Positions 1-5,536 of a DNA stretch of 11,310 nucleotides are shown one piece after another. Position numbers and translations under genes: made by a program. The stretch is from Christensenella sp. UBA6420 (GTDB taxonomy: Bacteria > Bacillota > Clostridia > Christensenellales > DTU072): assembly GCA_002439705.1 (NCBI GenBank), contig DJPE01000064.1, positions 1 to 11,310 of the forward strand, read 5' to 3'. The stretch's first letter is position 1. The number at the start of each line of letters is the position of its first letter. The notes beneath the pieces are model-generated. The model saw only the letters and a program-made list of their open reading frames with translations. It did no database searches and was not told where the DNA came from.

Positions 1-783
1 ACTGAGCTCCAAATCGTTTCCTTTACTTATATTCTTCCATTGACTCATGGTACCGTTAAAACGAATTTCCGTAAGTCCGCTACACTCTTCAAATGCCCAC
101 ACGCCGATAATTGCCACGCTGTCGGATATCGTTATGCTCGTCAGGCCACTACATCTAGTGAAAGCTTCGCTTTCAATGATTGTTACGCTATCGGGTATTG
201 TTATGCTTGTTAGTTCACTACATCCTCTAAACACACAAGAACTAATTCTTGTAACTCCGTTGCCGATAGTCACACTCTTCAATCCACAACATTCGTCAAA
301 TGCCCCGTCATCAATTCTCGTCACACTATTCGGTATTACTATGTTTGTCAATCCTATACAACCAACAAACGCACCGTCACCGATACCCACCACATTATTT
401 GGTATTTCTATATTAGTTAACTTTTCACACCGCCAAAAGGCGTCTCCACCTATCACTTTACAATTTTCGTTTATTACACATGAAGTAATACTATTGTCAA
501 TTGCTCGTATACACACCAAATATTGATTATTATCATTTCCTAAGTATGTGGCGTTATCGTATACTTTATACTCTAAATTGGGTACACCGAAGAAAGCAGA
601 AGAGCCTACGCTTATAACATTATTGGGAATATTTATGTTCTTTAATCCGCTACAGCCATAGAACGCCCCTTCTCCGATTATTGTCACGCTGTCAGGGATA
701 GTTATACTCGTAAGTCCGCTACAGCCTTCGAACGCTCCCGCACCGATACTTACTACGCTGTTCGGGATATAAACGCTTGTAAC
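1..783 (-). repeat. 69-nt periodic repeats encoding BspA-type LRR units
   Basis: Eight units of 23 codons are seen, each on the pattern L-T-S-I-T-I-P-x-S-V-x-x-I-G-x-x-A-F-x-G-C-S-G, interrupted after the third by a 52-codon stretch at about 421-576. DNA identity is highest between units sharing 'LTSITIPDSV', which makes slippage or recombination between units plausible. The more distal units (left part) look AT-richer than the part nearest the membrane anchor. Confidence 0.85.
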
Positions 784-2070
784 CGCTGTACTATTCCTAA
801 ATATATTTGCAGTGTAGTCATTTCCGATTGCTATTACGTTATGCTCTCCGTGTTCTCCGTCGTCGTACGTATCGGGTATTTCCACATCTGCATCCAAGCC
901 GTTATATTCTCTTAGAACATATCCTTCTTCATCGTAATCAAAAGAGAATTTCATATCCACGGACTGGTCTTTTCTGCCGCAGACGGTGCAATATCCGTCC
1001 TGATAAGTATGTTTACGCGGAACGCTGACTATTTCGAACTTATGTCCGCAAATCATACAGTGTTTAGATTTGCTCCCTTCGGTAGTACAGGTAGGTTGTA
1101 CGTCGACGGTGTATTCTTCGGGTAATTCGTGATTAACTACGTTTATATTTGCCGAATATTTGCCCCAGCGGTTACTGAAAGATATTTTCGCCGCGCCTTC
1201 TTTTGAAGTGTCTACGGCAGAGTCGAGTTCGGTAACGTAGCCTTTAATCATACTCTTATCGGAAAATTTCGCCGTGTAGGAAAGTTTACATTCGGATATA
1301 GAAGAACCTATGCAGACTTTGTTTTGGCTGAGTTCTACCGATTTAAGGGTTTTCGTTTCGCTCGTGGCGAACAAGTCGGAGTCGTCGTACTTCGTTTTCG
1401 TATTGAGCGCGATAAAGGTAACTTTTCCGTCGTCGTCGAAAGCGACCACTATGCTCTTGTAAGGTTTTTTCGTGGCTTTTTCGAGTTCGGCGTCGAGTTT
1501 ATCGAGTTCGTCGAAGTCTTCGGCTTTGTCCATCTTTTCGTTTATCTGTTCTACTTTCTTAGCGACGCTGCTTTCGTAGTACACCCAAACGTCCTTACCC
1601 TCGCCGATAAATTGACTTGCCGAAAACAAAAGAGTCGCGTTCCAACCCGACATTGCGTTAAGTCGGTACTCGTCGGTCGGGTCGCCGAATTTTTTCTTAA
1701 TATCTTCCTGTGTGGTCACGCCGAGTTCTATCTTGTTGACTTTCGCCTGTCTGAACGGACTTGCCAAAGATATAGCCGTGGGAATAACGATTACCGCTAT
1801 TAAAATAACGGCGGCGATAATTATAAAAATCTTTTTGTGATTTTTTATAAAGTCCCAAACGCTTTTGAATACGTTTTTCGCTTTCGCGGAAACTTCGGAC
1901 GATTTATCCTTTACTTTGTATCCGCATTTGGAGCAGAACTTCGCTCCGTTAAGCTCGTTCCCGCAGACGGGACATCGGGACGAGTACGTTATTCTCTTCC
2001 CGCAGAATGGGCAAAACGCGTCGGTTTCGCCTACGGTTCGTCCGCAATGCGGACATTTTACAGTTGACAT
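1..2070 (-). CDS. Zinc-ribbon, membrane-anchored BspA-like leucine-rich-repeat protein (3' end beyond window)
   Basis: The reading frame is open for 690 codons from ATG 2070 to the left edge, with no stop seen. Two zinc-ribbon modules come first (CPHC 6-9 with CPFC 20-23; CPVC 33-36 with CSKC 46-49). One hydrophobic segment follows (about 81-103). Next is a region resembling the SmpA/BamE fold (about 112-175, with 'GVTTQEDIKKKFGDP'). A region with CMIC 338-341 and CTVC 361-364 resembles modules of clostridial surface proteins. From residue 430, BspA-type (LRR_5) repeats of 23 residues run to the edge: three, then an atypical 52-residue stretch (499-550), then five more plus an 'FNGTMSQW' capping-type unit. 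With no signal peptide ahead of the zinc ribbons, I infer a cytosolic zinc ribbon, one membrane pass, and an exported LRR part for adhesion or ligand binding. Start supported by AAAGGAGG 8 nt upstream. Expression probably passes through the upstream leader terminator. The exact role is unknown. Confidence 0.9.
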   Translation of the reverse strand, partial: MSTVKCPHCGRTVGETDAFCPFCGKRITYSSRCPVCGNELNGAKFCSKCGYKVKDKSSEVSAKAKNVFKSVWDFIKNHKKIFIIIAAVILIAVIVIPTAISLASPFRQAKVNKIELGVTTQEDIKKKFGDPTDEYRLNAMSGWNATLLFSASQFIGEGKDVWVYYESSVAKKVEQINEKMDKAEDFDELDKLDAELEKATKKPYKSIVVAFDDDGKVTFIALNTKTKYDDSDLFATSETKTLKSVELSQNKVCIGSSISECKLSYTAKFSDKSMIKGYVTELDSAVDTSKEGAAKISFSNRWGKYSANINVVNHELPEEYTVDVQPTCTTEGSKSKHCMICGHKFEIVSVPRKHTYQDGYCTVCGRKDQSVDMKFSFDYDEEGYVLREYNGLDADVEIPDTYDDGEHGEHNVIAIGNDYTANIFRNSTAVTSVYIPNSVVSIGAGAFEGCSGLTSITIPDSVTIIGEGAFYGCSGLKNINIPNNVISVGSSAFFGVPNLEYKVYDNATYLGNDNNQYLVCIRAIDNSITSCVINENCKVIGGDAFWRCEKLTNIEIPNNVVGIGDGAFVGCIGLTNIVIPNSVTRIDDGAFDECCGLKSVTIGNGVTRISSCVFRGCSELTSITIPDSVTIIESEAFTRCSGLTSITISDSVAIIGVWAFEECSGLTEIRFNGTMSQWKNISKGNDLELS

Positions 2071-2078
2071 TTTGTAAA

Positions 2079-2086
2079 CCTCCTTT
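2079..2086 (-). promoter_or_regulatory. Ribosome binding site of the LRR gene
   Basis: AAAGGAGG on the minus strand lies 8 nt before ATG 2070 and fixes the start. The surrounding GACAAAGGAGGTTTAYAAA is repeated almost exactly at 2458-2476, in the upstream cassette. Confidence 0.85.
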
Positions 2087-2125
2087 GTCATTGTTGATTG
2101 TTGCATACGAAATCAAGGGGGTACA

Positions 2126-2158
2126 TAAAAAAAGTACCGCTTCAAACGAAACGGTACC
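2126..2158 (-). terminator. Intrinsic terminator of leader RNA copy 1
   Basis: On the minus strand GUACCGUUUC, loop GUUU, GAAGCGGUAC form 10 pairs including one G-U, directly followed by seven U. The G-U pair would be a C-A mismatch on the other strand, so the functional RNA is the minus strand. The hairpin sits between the structured leader and the ribosome binding site of the LRR gene, the position of an attenuator, about 40 nt before the AAAGGAGG. Confidence 0.85.
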
Positions 2159-2287
2159 GTAGAATGCGCCATTCCGCTTGTCTGCAATACAACCAACTGA
2201 GTAACTCACGACAAAGTTTGGTAAGCAAAATAGCGCACCTCTACCAAGGTGTGTCTTTGTCGTGATTGCCCGTTAAGTTGTATTGCG
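2127..2287 (-). ncRNA. Structured leader RNA, copy 1 (candidate attenuator of the LRR gene)
   Basis: The predicted transcript starts near 2287, about 6 nt after the -10 box, and ends at the U-tract near 2127, giving about 160 nt. Helices seen: P1 GCAATACAAC (2286-2277) with GTTGTATTGC (2193-2184), 10 perfect pairs; P2 CACGACAAAG (2264-2255) with CTTTGTCGTG (2216-2207), 10 perfect pairs; P3 CACCTT/GAGGTG with tetraloop GGTA (2251-2236), 6 pairs including one U-G. A small GC-TATTTT-GC hairpin may follow. After P1 comes AAGCGG (2179-2174), which can pair with CCGUUU in the terminator 5' arm as an antiterminator. Compared with copy 2, P1 and P3 differ by compensatory changes. It resembles a riboswitch or attenuator in layout, but I match it to no named family. 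A standalone sRNA is possible. Confidence 0.7.
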
Positions 2288-2292
2288 ATTTC

Positions 2293-2321
2293 ATCTTACC
2301 ATAATCGGCGGCGTTTAGCAA
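2293..2321 (-). promoter_or_regulatory. Promoter of leader RNA copy 1 / LRR gene
   Basis: On the minus strand TTGCTA (2321-2316), a 17-nt spacer, and TAAGAT (2298-2293). Each box matches the consensus at 4 of 6 positions. The same -35 in the same ACTTGCTAAAC-type context, with the same 17-nt spacing, precedes copy 2, which supports both assignments. The start point would fall right at the 5' arm of helix P1. Confidence 0.6.
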
Positions 2322-2457
2322 GTTTTTTGTAAAAATCGGAGCGTTCCATGCACGTTGCTTTACGCCGTAAAAAACGGGAAAGTAACGATACGGTGTCAAA
2401 CTCAGATAAAACAAGAGCAAAGCGTGCCGTTTTCGCCGACAGTGGTACGGTTAATAT
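2296..2457 (-). pseudogene. Decayed start region after leader copy 2 (ATA in place of ATG)
   Basis: At the same 8-nt distance from the second AAAGGAGG as the LRR start, this copy reads ATA TTA ACC GTA where the LRR gene reads ATG TCA ACT GTA. The three differences in 12 bases are all transitions. The frame stays open for 53 codons, ending at a TAA that overlaps the -10 box of copy 1, but it encodes no cysteine pairs and resembles no family I know. The simplest reading is the remnant of a duplicated gene start that lost its initiation codon and body. A small protein using a rare AUA start is possible but unsupported. Confidence 0.35.
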
Positions 2458-2465
2458 TTTATAAA

Positions 2466-2473
2466 CCTCCTTT
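2466..2473 (-). promoter_or_regulatory. Orphan ribosome binding site in leader copy 2 cassette
   Basis: AAAGGAGG on the minus strand, in the same context as the LRR gene's site (2079-2086), but followed 8 nt later by ATA, not a normal start codon. It marks the downstream end of the duplicated cassette. Confidence 0.55.
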
Positions 2474-2504
2474 GTCCGTATAGTTGTAATAAGTTTCGGC
2501 ACAT

Positions 2505-2536
2505 AAAAAAAGTACCGCTTCAAACGAAACGGTACT
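2505..2536 (-). terminator. Intrinsic terminator of leader RNA copy 2
   Basis: Same stem and loop as copy 1 (GUACCGUUUC / GUUU / GAAGCGGUAC), extended by one A-U pair and followed by seven U. The terminator is base-for-base identical between copies, whereas the folded region upstream has diverged strongly in sequence. Confidence 0.85.
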
Positions 2537-2668
2537 AAAAGTAATGAGCCGCTTCGCGTGTTTGCGATACATCCTGCACAATACGAACAAAAAAGTCTAT
2601 GCAGTGCGAAAACAGGCACACCCTTTCCTAAGGATGTACTTTTTTGCTTCGTATTCAGATGTATCGCA
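2505..2668 (-). ncRNA. Structured leader RNA, copy 2
   Basis: The predicted transcript starts near 2668 and ends at the U-tract near 2505, giving about 164 nt. Helices seen: P1 TGCGATACATC (2668-2658) with GATGTATCGCA (2573-2563), 11 perfect pairs; P2 18 nt at 2655-2638 with 17 nt at 2596-2580, 17 pairs with one bulged G; P3 CATCCTT/AAGGGTG with tetraloop AGGA (2636-2619), 7 pairs including one U-G; then a GTGC...GCAC hairpin. After P1, CGAAGCGG (2556-2549) can pair over 8 positions, one of them G-U, with CCGUUUCG of the terminator 5' arm. The helix order matches copy 1 although the primary sequences differ. No intact gene follows, so this copy may now act only as an RNA, or be a relic. Confidence 0.65.
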
Positions 2669-2674
2669 CCCCCA

Positions 2675-2703
2675 ATATTACCACAACCGCAAAAGTTTAG
2701 CAA
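2675..2703 (-). promoter_or_regulatory. Promoter of leader RNA copy 2
   Basis: TTGCTA (2703-2698), 17-nt spacer, TAATAT (2680-2675) on the minus strand. The -35 context and spacing are the same as for copy 1. Transcription would begin at the 5' arm of helix P1. It diverges from the MBL-gene promoter at 2817-2845. Confidence 0.55.
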
Positions 2704-2761
2704 GGTTTTTACGGAAAACAGGCGTTGCAACTTGCATTCGTCCCTTTATTCGACTTAAACC

Positions 2762-2777
2762 GCGGAGTAAGTTCCGC
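2762..2777. other. Small inverted repeat in the divergent intergenic region
   Basis: GCGGA (2762-2766) and TCCGC (2773-2777) flank a 6-nt centre. No U-tract follows directly on either strand, so it is not a clear terminator. It could be a regulator site shared by the divergent promoters, but this is weak. I see no other feature in 2704-2816. Confidence 0.2.
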
Positions 2778-2816
2778 AGGGCAAAAAAATCTATTCCGAC
2801 CGTTCGTAAAATTAGG

Positions 2817-2845
2817 TTGCGTACGGGCGAAAAAATATATATACT
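2817..2845 (+). promoter_or_regulatory. Promoter of the MBL-fold gene, with palindromic -10 region
   Basis: TTGCGT (2817-2822), 17-nt spacer, TATACT (2840-2845). The -10 lies inside the palindrome TATATAC-T-GTATATA (2838-2852). That overlaps a second one, GTATAT-ACG-ATATAC (2846-2860). This is a plausible operator position, though such AT palindromes also arise by chance. The gene starts about 80 nt downstream. Confidence 0.55.
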
Positions 2846-2924
2846 GTATATACGATATACGCGGCGTTCCGACGTTCTTTAACAGACCGAAATTGCCGAC
2901 GAAAAACTGTCAGGAGATAATTTT

Positions 2925-4082
2925 ATGGCTAAAAAAGGCGGCTCTTCAAAGGCTAAAAGCACTAAACTTTCTACGAGAGAAGTTATACTTATTTTGTTAG
3001 TTGCGGTACTCGTAATTGCGCTTGCGGTATCCCTTATTATGGGTGACAAGCTGCAAATAATTTTCGGCAACGGCAGCGACGACTCGACTACGACGGGCGG
3101 AAACGGCAATAACGGCGGCGGCAGGACTTATTACACTTCGGTATTAAGCGGCGTAGGTAACGTGACTTTACCGACGGAGTTCGACGCGGAGAACTGTCTT
3201 GAAGTTCACTTCATCGACATAGGTCAGGGCGATGCGATAGCGATAATGTTCCCCGACGGAAAAAATATGCTTATCGACGCGGGCAGCGGCACGAACGCGA
3301 GCAAGGCTACGAAAGAAGAGTATCTTAATTATCTTCAAAACAACCTTAACATCTCCACCACGATAGATTACTTTATAATCACTCACCCCGACGCCGACCA
3401 CGTCAATATGGCGAGCGAAGTGTTGGATAAATACGACGTCAGGAATATTTATTACAACGATTATTCCTATTCCACTCCCACGAAGACCTATCAGACCTTT
3501 ATGACGAAAGCGGCGGAAGAACCGGGAGCGAACACCTACGCTATCGGCGCGAACCCGGCAACCTACACCGTCACGGGAGACGATTATTCCGTGGACATTT
3601 ACGCTTCGGGCTATAGCCGTTTCGAAGAAGAAGCGGTGGAACAAAACAACCGCAACATCCTTTCCATTATGTGCGTGCTTACCTACGGGGAACGCAAAGT
3701 CATGTTCACGGGCGACGCGGAAGTGCCGACGGAACAGTTCTTTATGGAAACGGTGGGCGGAACTTCTCTCGACGTGGACGTACTTAAAGTGGGTCACCAC
3801 GGTTCTTACAGCTGTACTTCGGAAGCTTTCCTTGATTTTATAAAACCCGAATACGCCGTAATAAGCTGTGACAACGGACAGGCATACCACCACCCGCACG
3901 CCGAAACGATGAACCGTCTTTTCGACTACGGCATCACCACTTACAGAACCAACCGCCACGGCGATATAGTCCTTTACATCGACCTTGACGGCGATTTCGG
4001 TTTTCTCCCCGAAAAGAACGTTCAGGTAGAGAACAACACCAAAAACGAAAATCCGCGTACCATTACCTTAAAAAATGCATGA
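2925..4082 (+). CDS. Membrane-anchored ComEC-type metallo-beta-lactamase-fold protein
   Basis: The 385-residue protein has a short basic N-terminus, one hydrophobic segment (about 19-38), a Gly/Asn/Ser/Thr linker (50-66) and an MBL-fold domain from about 91 on. Domain landmarks are 'HFIDIGQGDA' (95-104), 'LIDAGSG' (116-122), the metal-binding THPDADH (153-159), FTGD (261-264), 'VGHHGS' (289-294) and HHPH (322-325). This matches the C-terminal hydrolase domain of ComEC/Rec2, found here without the ComEC channel, as in many Clostridia. The domain is predicted outside the membrane. In ComEC this domain is proposed to act as a nuclease; the substrate of standalone forms is not settled, and a phosphodiesterase or nuclease is only likely. 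AGGAG lies 8 nt upstream of the ATG. The stop overlaps the start of the methyltransferase gene, so the two are probably co-transcribed. Confidence 0.85.
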   Translation: MAKKGGSSKAKSTKLSTREVILILLVAVLVIALAVSLIMGDKLQIIFGNGSDDSTTTGGNGNNGGGRTYYTSVLSGVGNVTLPTEFDAENCLEVHFIDIGQGDAIAIMFPDGKNMLIDAGSGTNASKATKEEYLNYLQNNLNISTTIDYFIITHPDADHVNMASEVLDKYDVRNIYYNDYSYSTPTKTYQTFMTKAAEEPGANTYAIGANPATYTVTGDDYSVDIYASGYSRFEEEAVEQNNRNILSIMCVLTYGERKVMFTGDAEVPTEQFFMETVGGTSLDVDVLKVGHHGSYSCTSEAFLDFIKPEYAVISCDNGQAYHHPHAETMNRLFDYGITTYRTNRHGDIVLYIDLDGDFGFLPEKNVQVENNTKNENPRTITLKNA

Positions 4083-5451
4083 GCTTAAACAAAACGATAT
4101 AATAACGGTAGACGTTATCGACGACGGGATGGAAGGCGAAGGAATAGCCCGGACGAACGATACGACGGTCTTTATTCCGTACTGTCTTAAAGGCGAAAAG
4201 GTCACCGCGAAGATTAACCACGCGAAACGCAACGTAGCCTACGCCGACTTAAAGGAAGTGTTAGTCCCGTCCGCCTACCGCGTCACCCCGCCCTGCAACC
4301 GTTACGGAAAATGCGGCGGGTGCAATCTTTTACATATAGATTATTCCGTTCAGCCCGAAATAAAGCGGCAGAACCTTATAAGGCTCCTGCGAAAAAACGC
4401 GGGGATAGACTTCGTTCCCGAACCTACCGAACCCTGTTCTCACCCCTATTCCTACCGCAACAAAATTCAGCTCCCGTTCGGGTACGTCGCGTTGGAAAAA
4501 AGGGTTACGCTCGGTTTCTACCGCGAGAACACGCATAAAGTGGTCGCTATTACGAAATGTTTTCTGCACGGCGAGTGGGCGGAAAAACTAATAGGCGTGT
4601 TTTTGGACTACGCCAACAGGTTTTCTCTCTCGGTCTACGACGAGAACACCGGCAAAGGTCACCTTAAACATCTCGTGGCGAGATACGTCGACGGAAAAAT
4701 CTCCGTCACGGTAGTAACGGATAATCAGCCGCTCCGTCACGTCGATTATCTCCTTAAAAAACTCGGCGAAACTTTCGACGATTTCTCGCTGTATCAGTCG
4801 AAGAAACCCGAAAAGACCAACGTAATTATGGGTAAAACCGCAATTCCCATAAAGTATTCTCCTTTCGTCATCGACGTACTCGGCATAAAAACCGAGCTTA
4901 ACCCCTATTCCTTTTTACAGCTCAACGACGAGATACGCAACAAAATCTACACGAGAATAACAGACGATATCCCCGCCTGCTCGGTAGTAATAGACGCCTA
5001 CGCGGGCGTAGGCACGTTGGGGGCGGTTCTCGCCAGAAAGGGCTGTACCGTAAAGAATATAGAAATAGTGAAGGAAGCCACCGCCGACGGCGACAAGCTC
5101 GCCCGTCTTAACGGGCTTACCGACAAAATCACGAATATAAACGGCGACGCCGCGAAAGAACTTCCGATACTCATATCCGAGCTTTCGGACACCCAAAACT
5201 TAAATAACGATAGCCTTTCCATAATCTTGGACCCGCCGAGAAAAGGCTGCGACGAAAGAGTCCTTAACGCAATAAATTCTCTCTCCGTACCCTTTACGCT
5301 CCACTACATAAGCTGCAACCCCGCAACCCTTACGAGAGACTTAAAAATTCTCCTTTCGGGCGGCGATTACGAAATAAACTATATAAAACCCTACGATATG
5401 TTCCCGAACACTTCGCACGTGGAAACTCTCGTCAAAATGACGAAAAGATAA
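4075..5451 (+). CDS. rlmD: 23S rRNA (uracil-5-)-methyltransferase, RlmD/RumA family
   Basis: It methylates a uridine at C5 in 23S rRNA with S-adenosylmethionine; Firmicute members (RlmCD) can modify both U747 and U1939, so the target is not fixed here. The 458 residues are the usual length. An N-terminal TRAM domain (about 5-65) precedes iron-sulfur cysteines C74, C80, C83 and C162. The AdoMet site is 'IDAYAGVGTLG' (306-316), the DPPRKG loop is 386-391, the catalytic cysteine is C414 in 'SCNP', and the expected general base is E450 in 'HVE'. All key residues are present. Start ATG 4075 overlaps the upstream stop by 8 nt and has no clear Shine-Dalgarno sequence, which suggests translational coupling. 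Another ATG at 4079 is in a frame that stops at once. The family assignment is firm; the symbol could equally be rlmCD. Confidence 0.93.
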   Translation: MHELKQNDIITVDVIDDGMEGEGIARTNDTTVFIPYCLKGEKVTAKINHAKRNVAYADLKEVLVPSAYRVTPPCNRYGKCGGCNLLHIDYSVQPEIKRQNLIRLLRKNAGIDFVPEPTEPCSHPYSYRNKIQLPFGYVALEKRVTLGFYRENTHKVVAITKCFLHGEWAEKLIGVFLDYANRFSLSVYDENTGKGHLKHLVARYVDGKISVTVVTDNQPLRHVDYLLKKLGETFDDFSLYQSKKPEKTNVIMGKTAIPIKYSPFVIDVLGIKTELNPYSFLQLNDEIRNKIYTRITDDIPACSVVIDAYAGVGTLGAVLARKGCTVKNIEIVKEATADGDKLARLNGLTDKITNINGDAAKELPILISELSDTQNLNNDSLSIILDPPRKGCDERVLNAINSLSVPFTLHYISCNPATLTRDLKILLSGGDYEINYIKPYDMFPNTSHVETLVKMTKR

Positions 5452-5474
5452 GAATTGTCAAAAGCGGTATGCTC

Positions 5475-5502
5475 TTGATTTTTCGCTAAAATATGTTATA
5501 GT
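5475..5502 (+). promoter_or_regulatory. Promoter of the KilA-N gene
   Basis: TTGATT (5475-5480), 16-nt spacer, TATAGT (5497-5502). The palindrome TGTATACA (5502-5509) lies at the expected start point and might be an autoregulatory site. This promoter implies that translation starts at ATG 5537 and not at GTG 5501, which lies inside the -10 box. Confidence 0.6.
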
Positions 5503-5536
5503 GTATACATATAATCTTAATAAAAGGTACGAACGA

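Noticed and set aside
47..526. Plus-strand open frame opposite the LRR array
   Set aside because: It is the antisense shadow of the 69-nt repeats; its periodic sequence simply follows the real repeats.
1..783. Regular repeats considered as a CRISPR array
   Set aside because: The 69-nt period is entirely coding, the units are diverged, and there are no short identical repeats with unique spacers.
2148..2157. GGTACCG at the terminator resembles the end of a T-box sequence
   Set aside because: The full AGGGUGGNACCGCG motif, a Stem I with a specifier loop and an aminoacyl-tRNA synthetase or amino-acid gene are all missing.
1949..2209. Minus-strand open frame with its start inside leader copy 1
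   Set aside because: It runs out of frame through the leader, its terminator and the beginning of the zinc-ribbon gene, and has no ribosome binding site of its own.
2236..2245. AGAGGTG in leader copy 1 resembles the start of the lysine riboswitch core
   Set aside because: The motif is part of the small P3 hairpin, is absent in that form from copy 2, and the other conserved lysine-riboswitch segments and its length are not there.
2544..3000. Several short plus-strand open frames across the leader copy 2 and the MBL promoter
   Set aside because: They overlap each other and the structured RNA, lack ribosome binding sites, and look like basic, low-complexity translations of non-coding DNA.
3168..3959. 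Long minus-strand open frame opposite the MBL gene
   Set aside because: The sense strand encodes a complete MBL fold with all metal motifs; the antisense frame is a shadow with no recognisable domain.
5501..5536. Upstream GTG start for the KilA-N gene
   Set aside because: The GTG lies within the predicted -10 box and the 12 extra residues have no family match. ATG 5537 with AAAGG upstream fits better.
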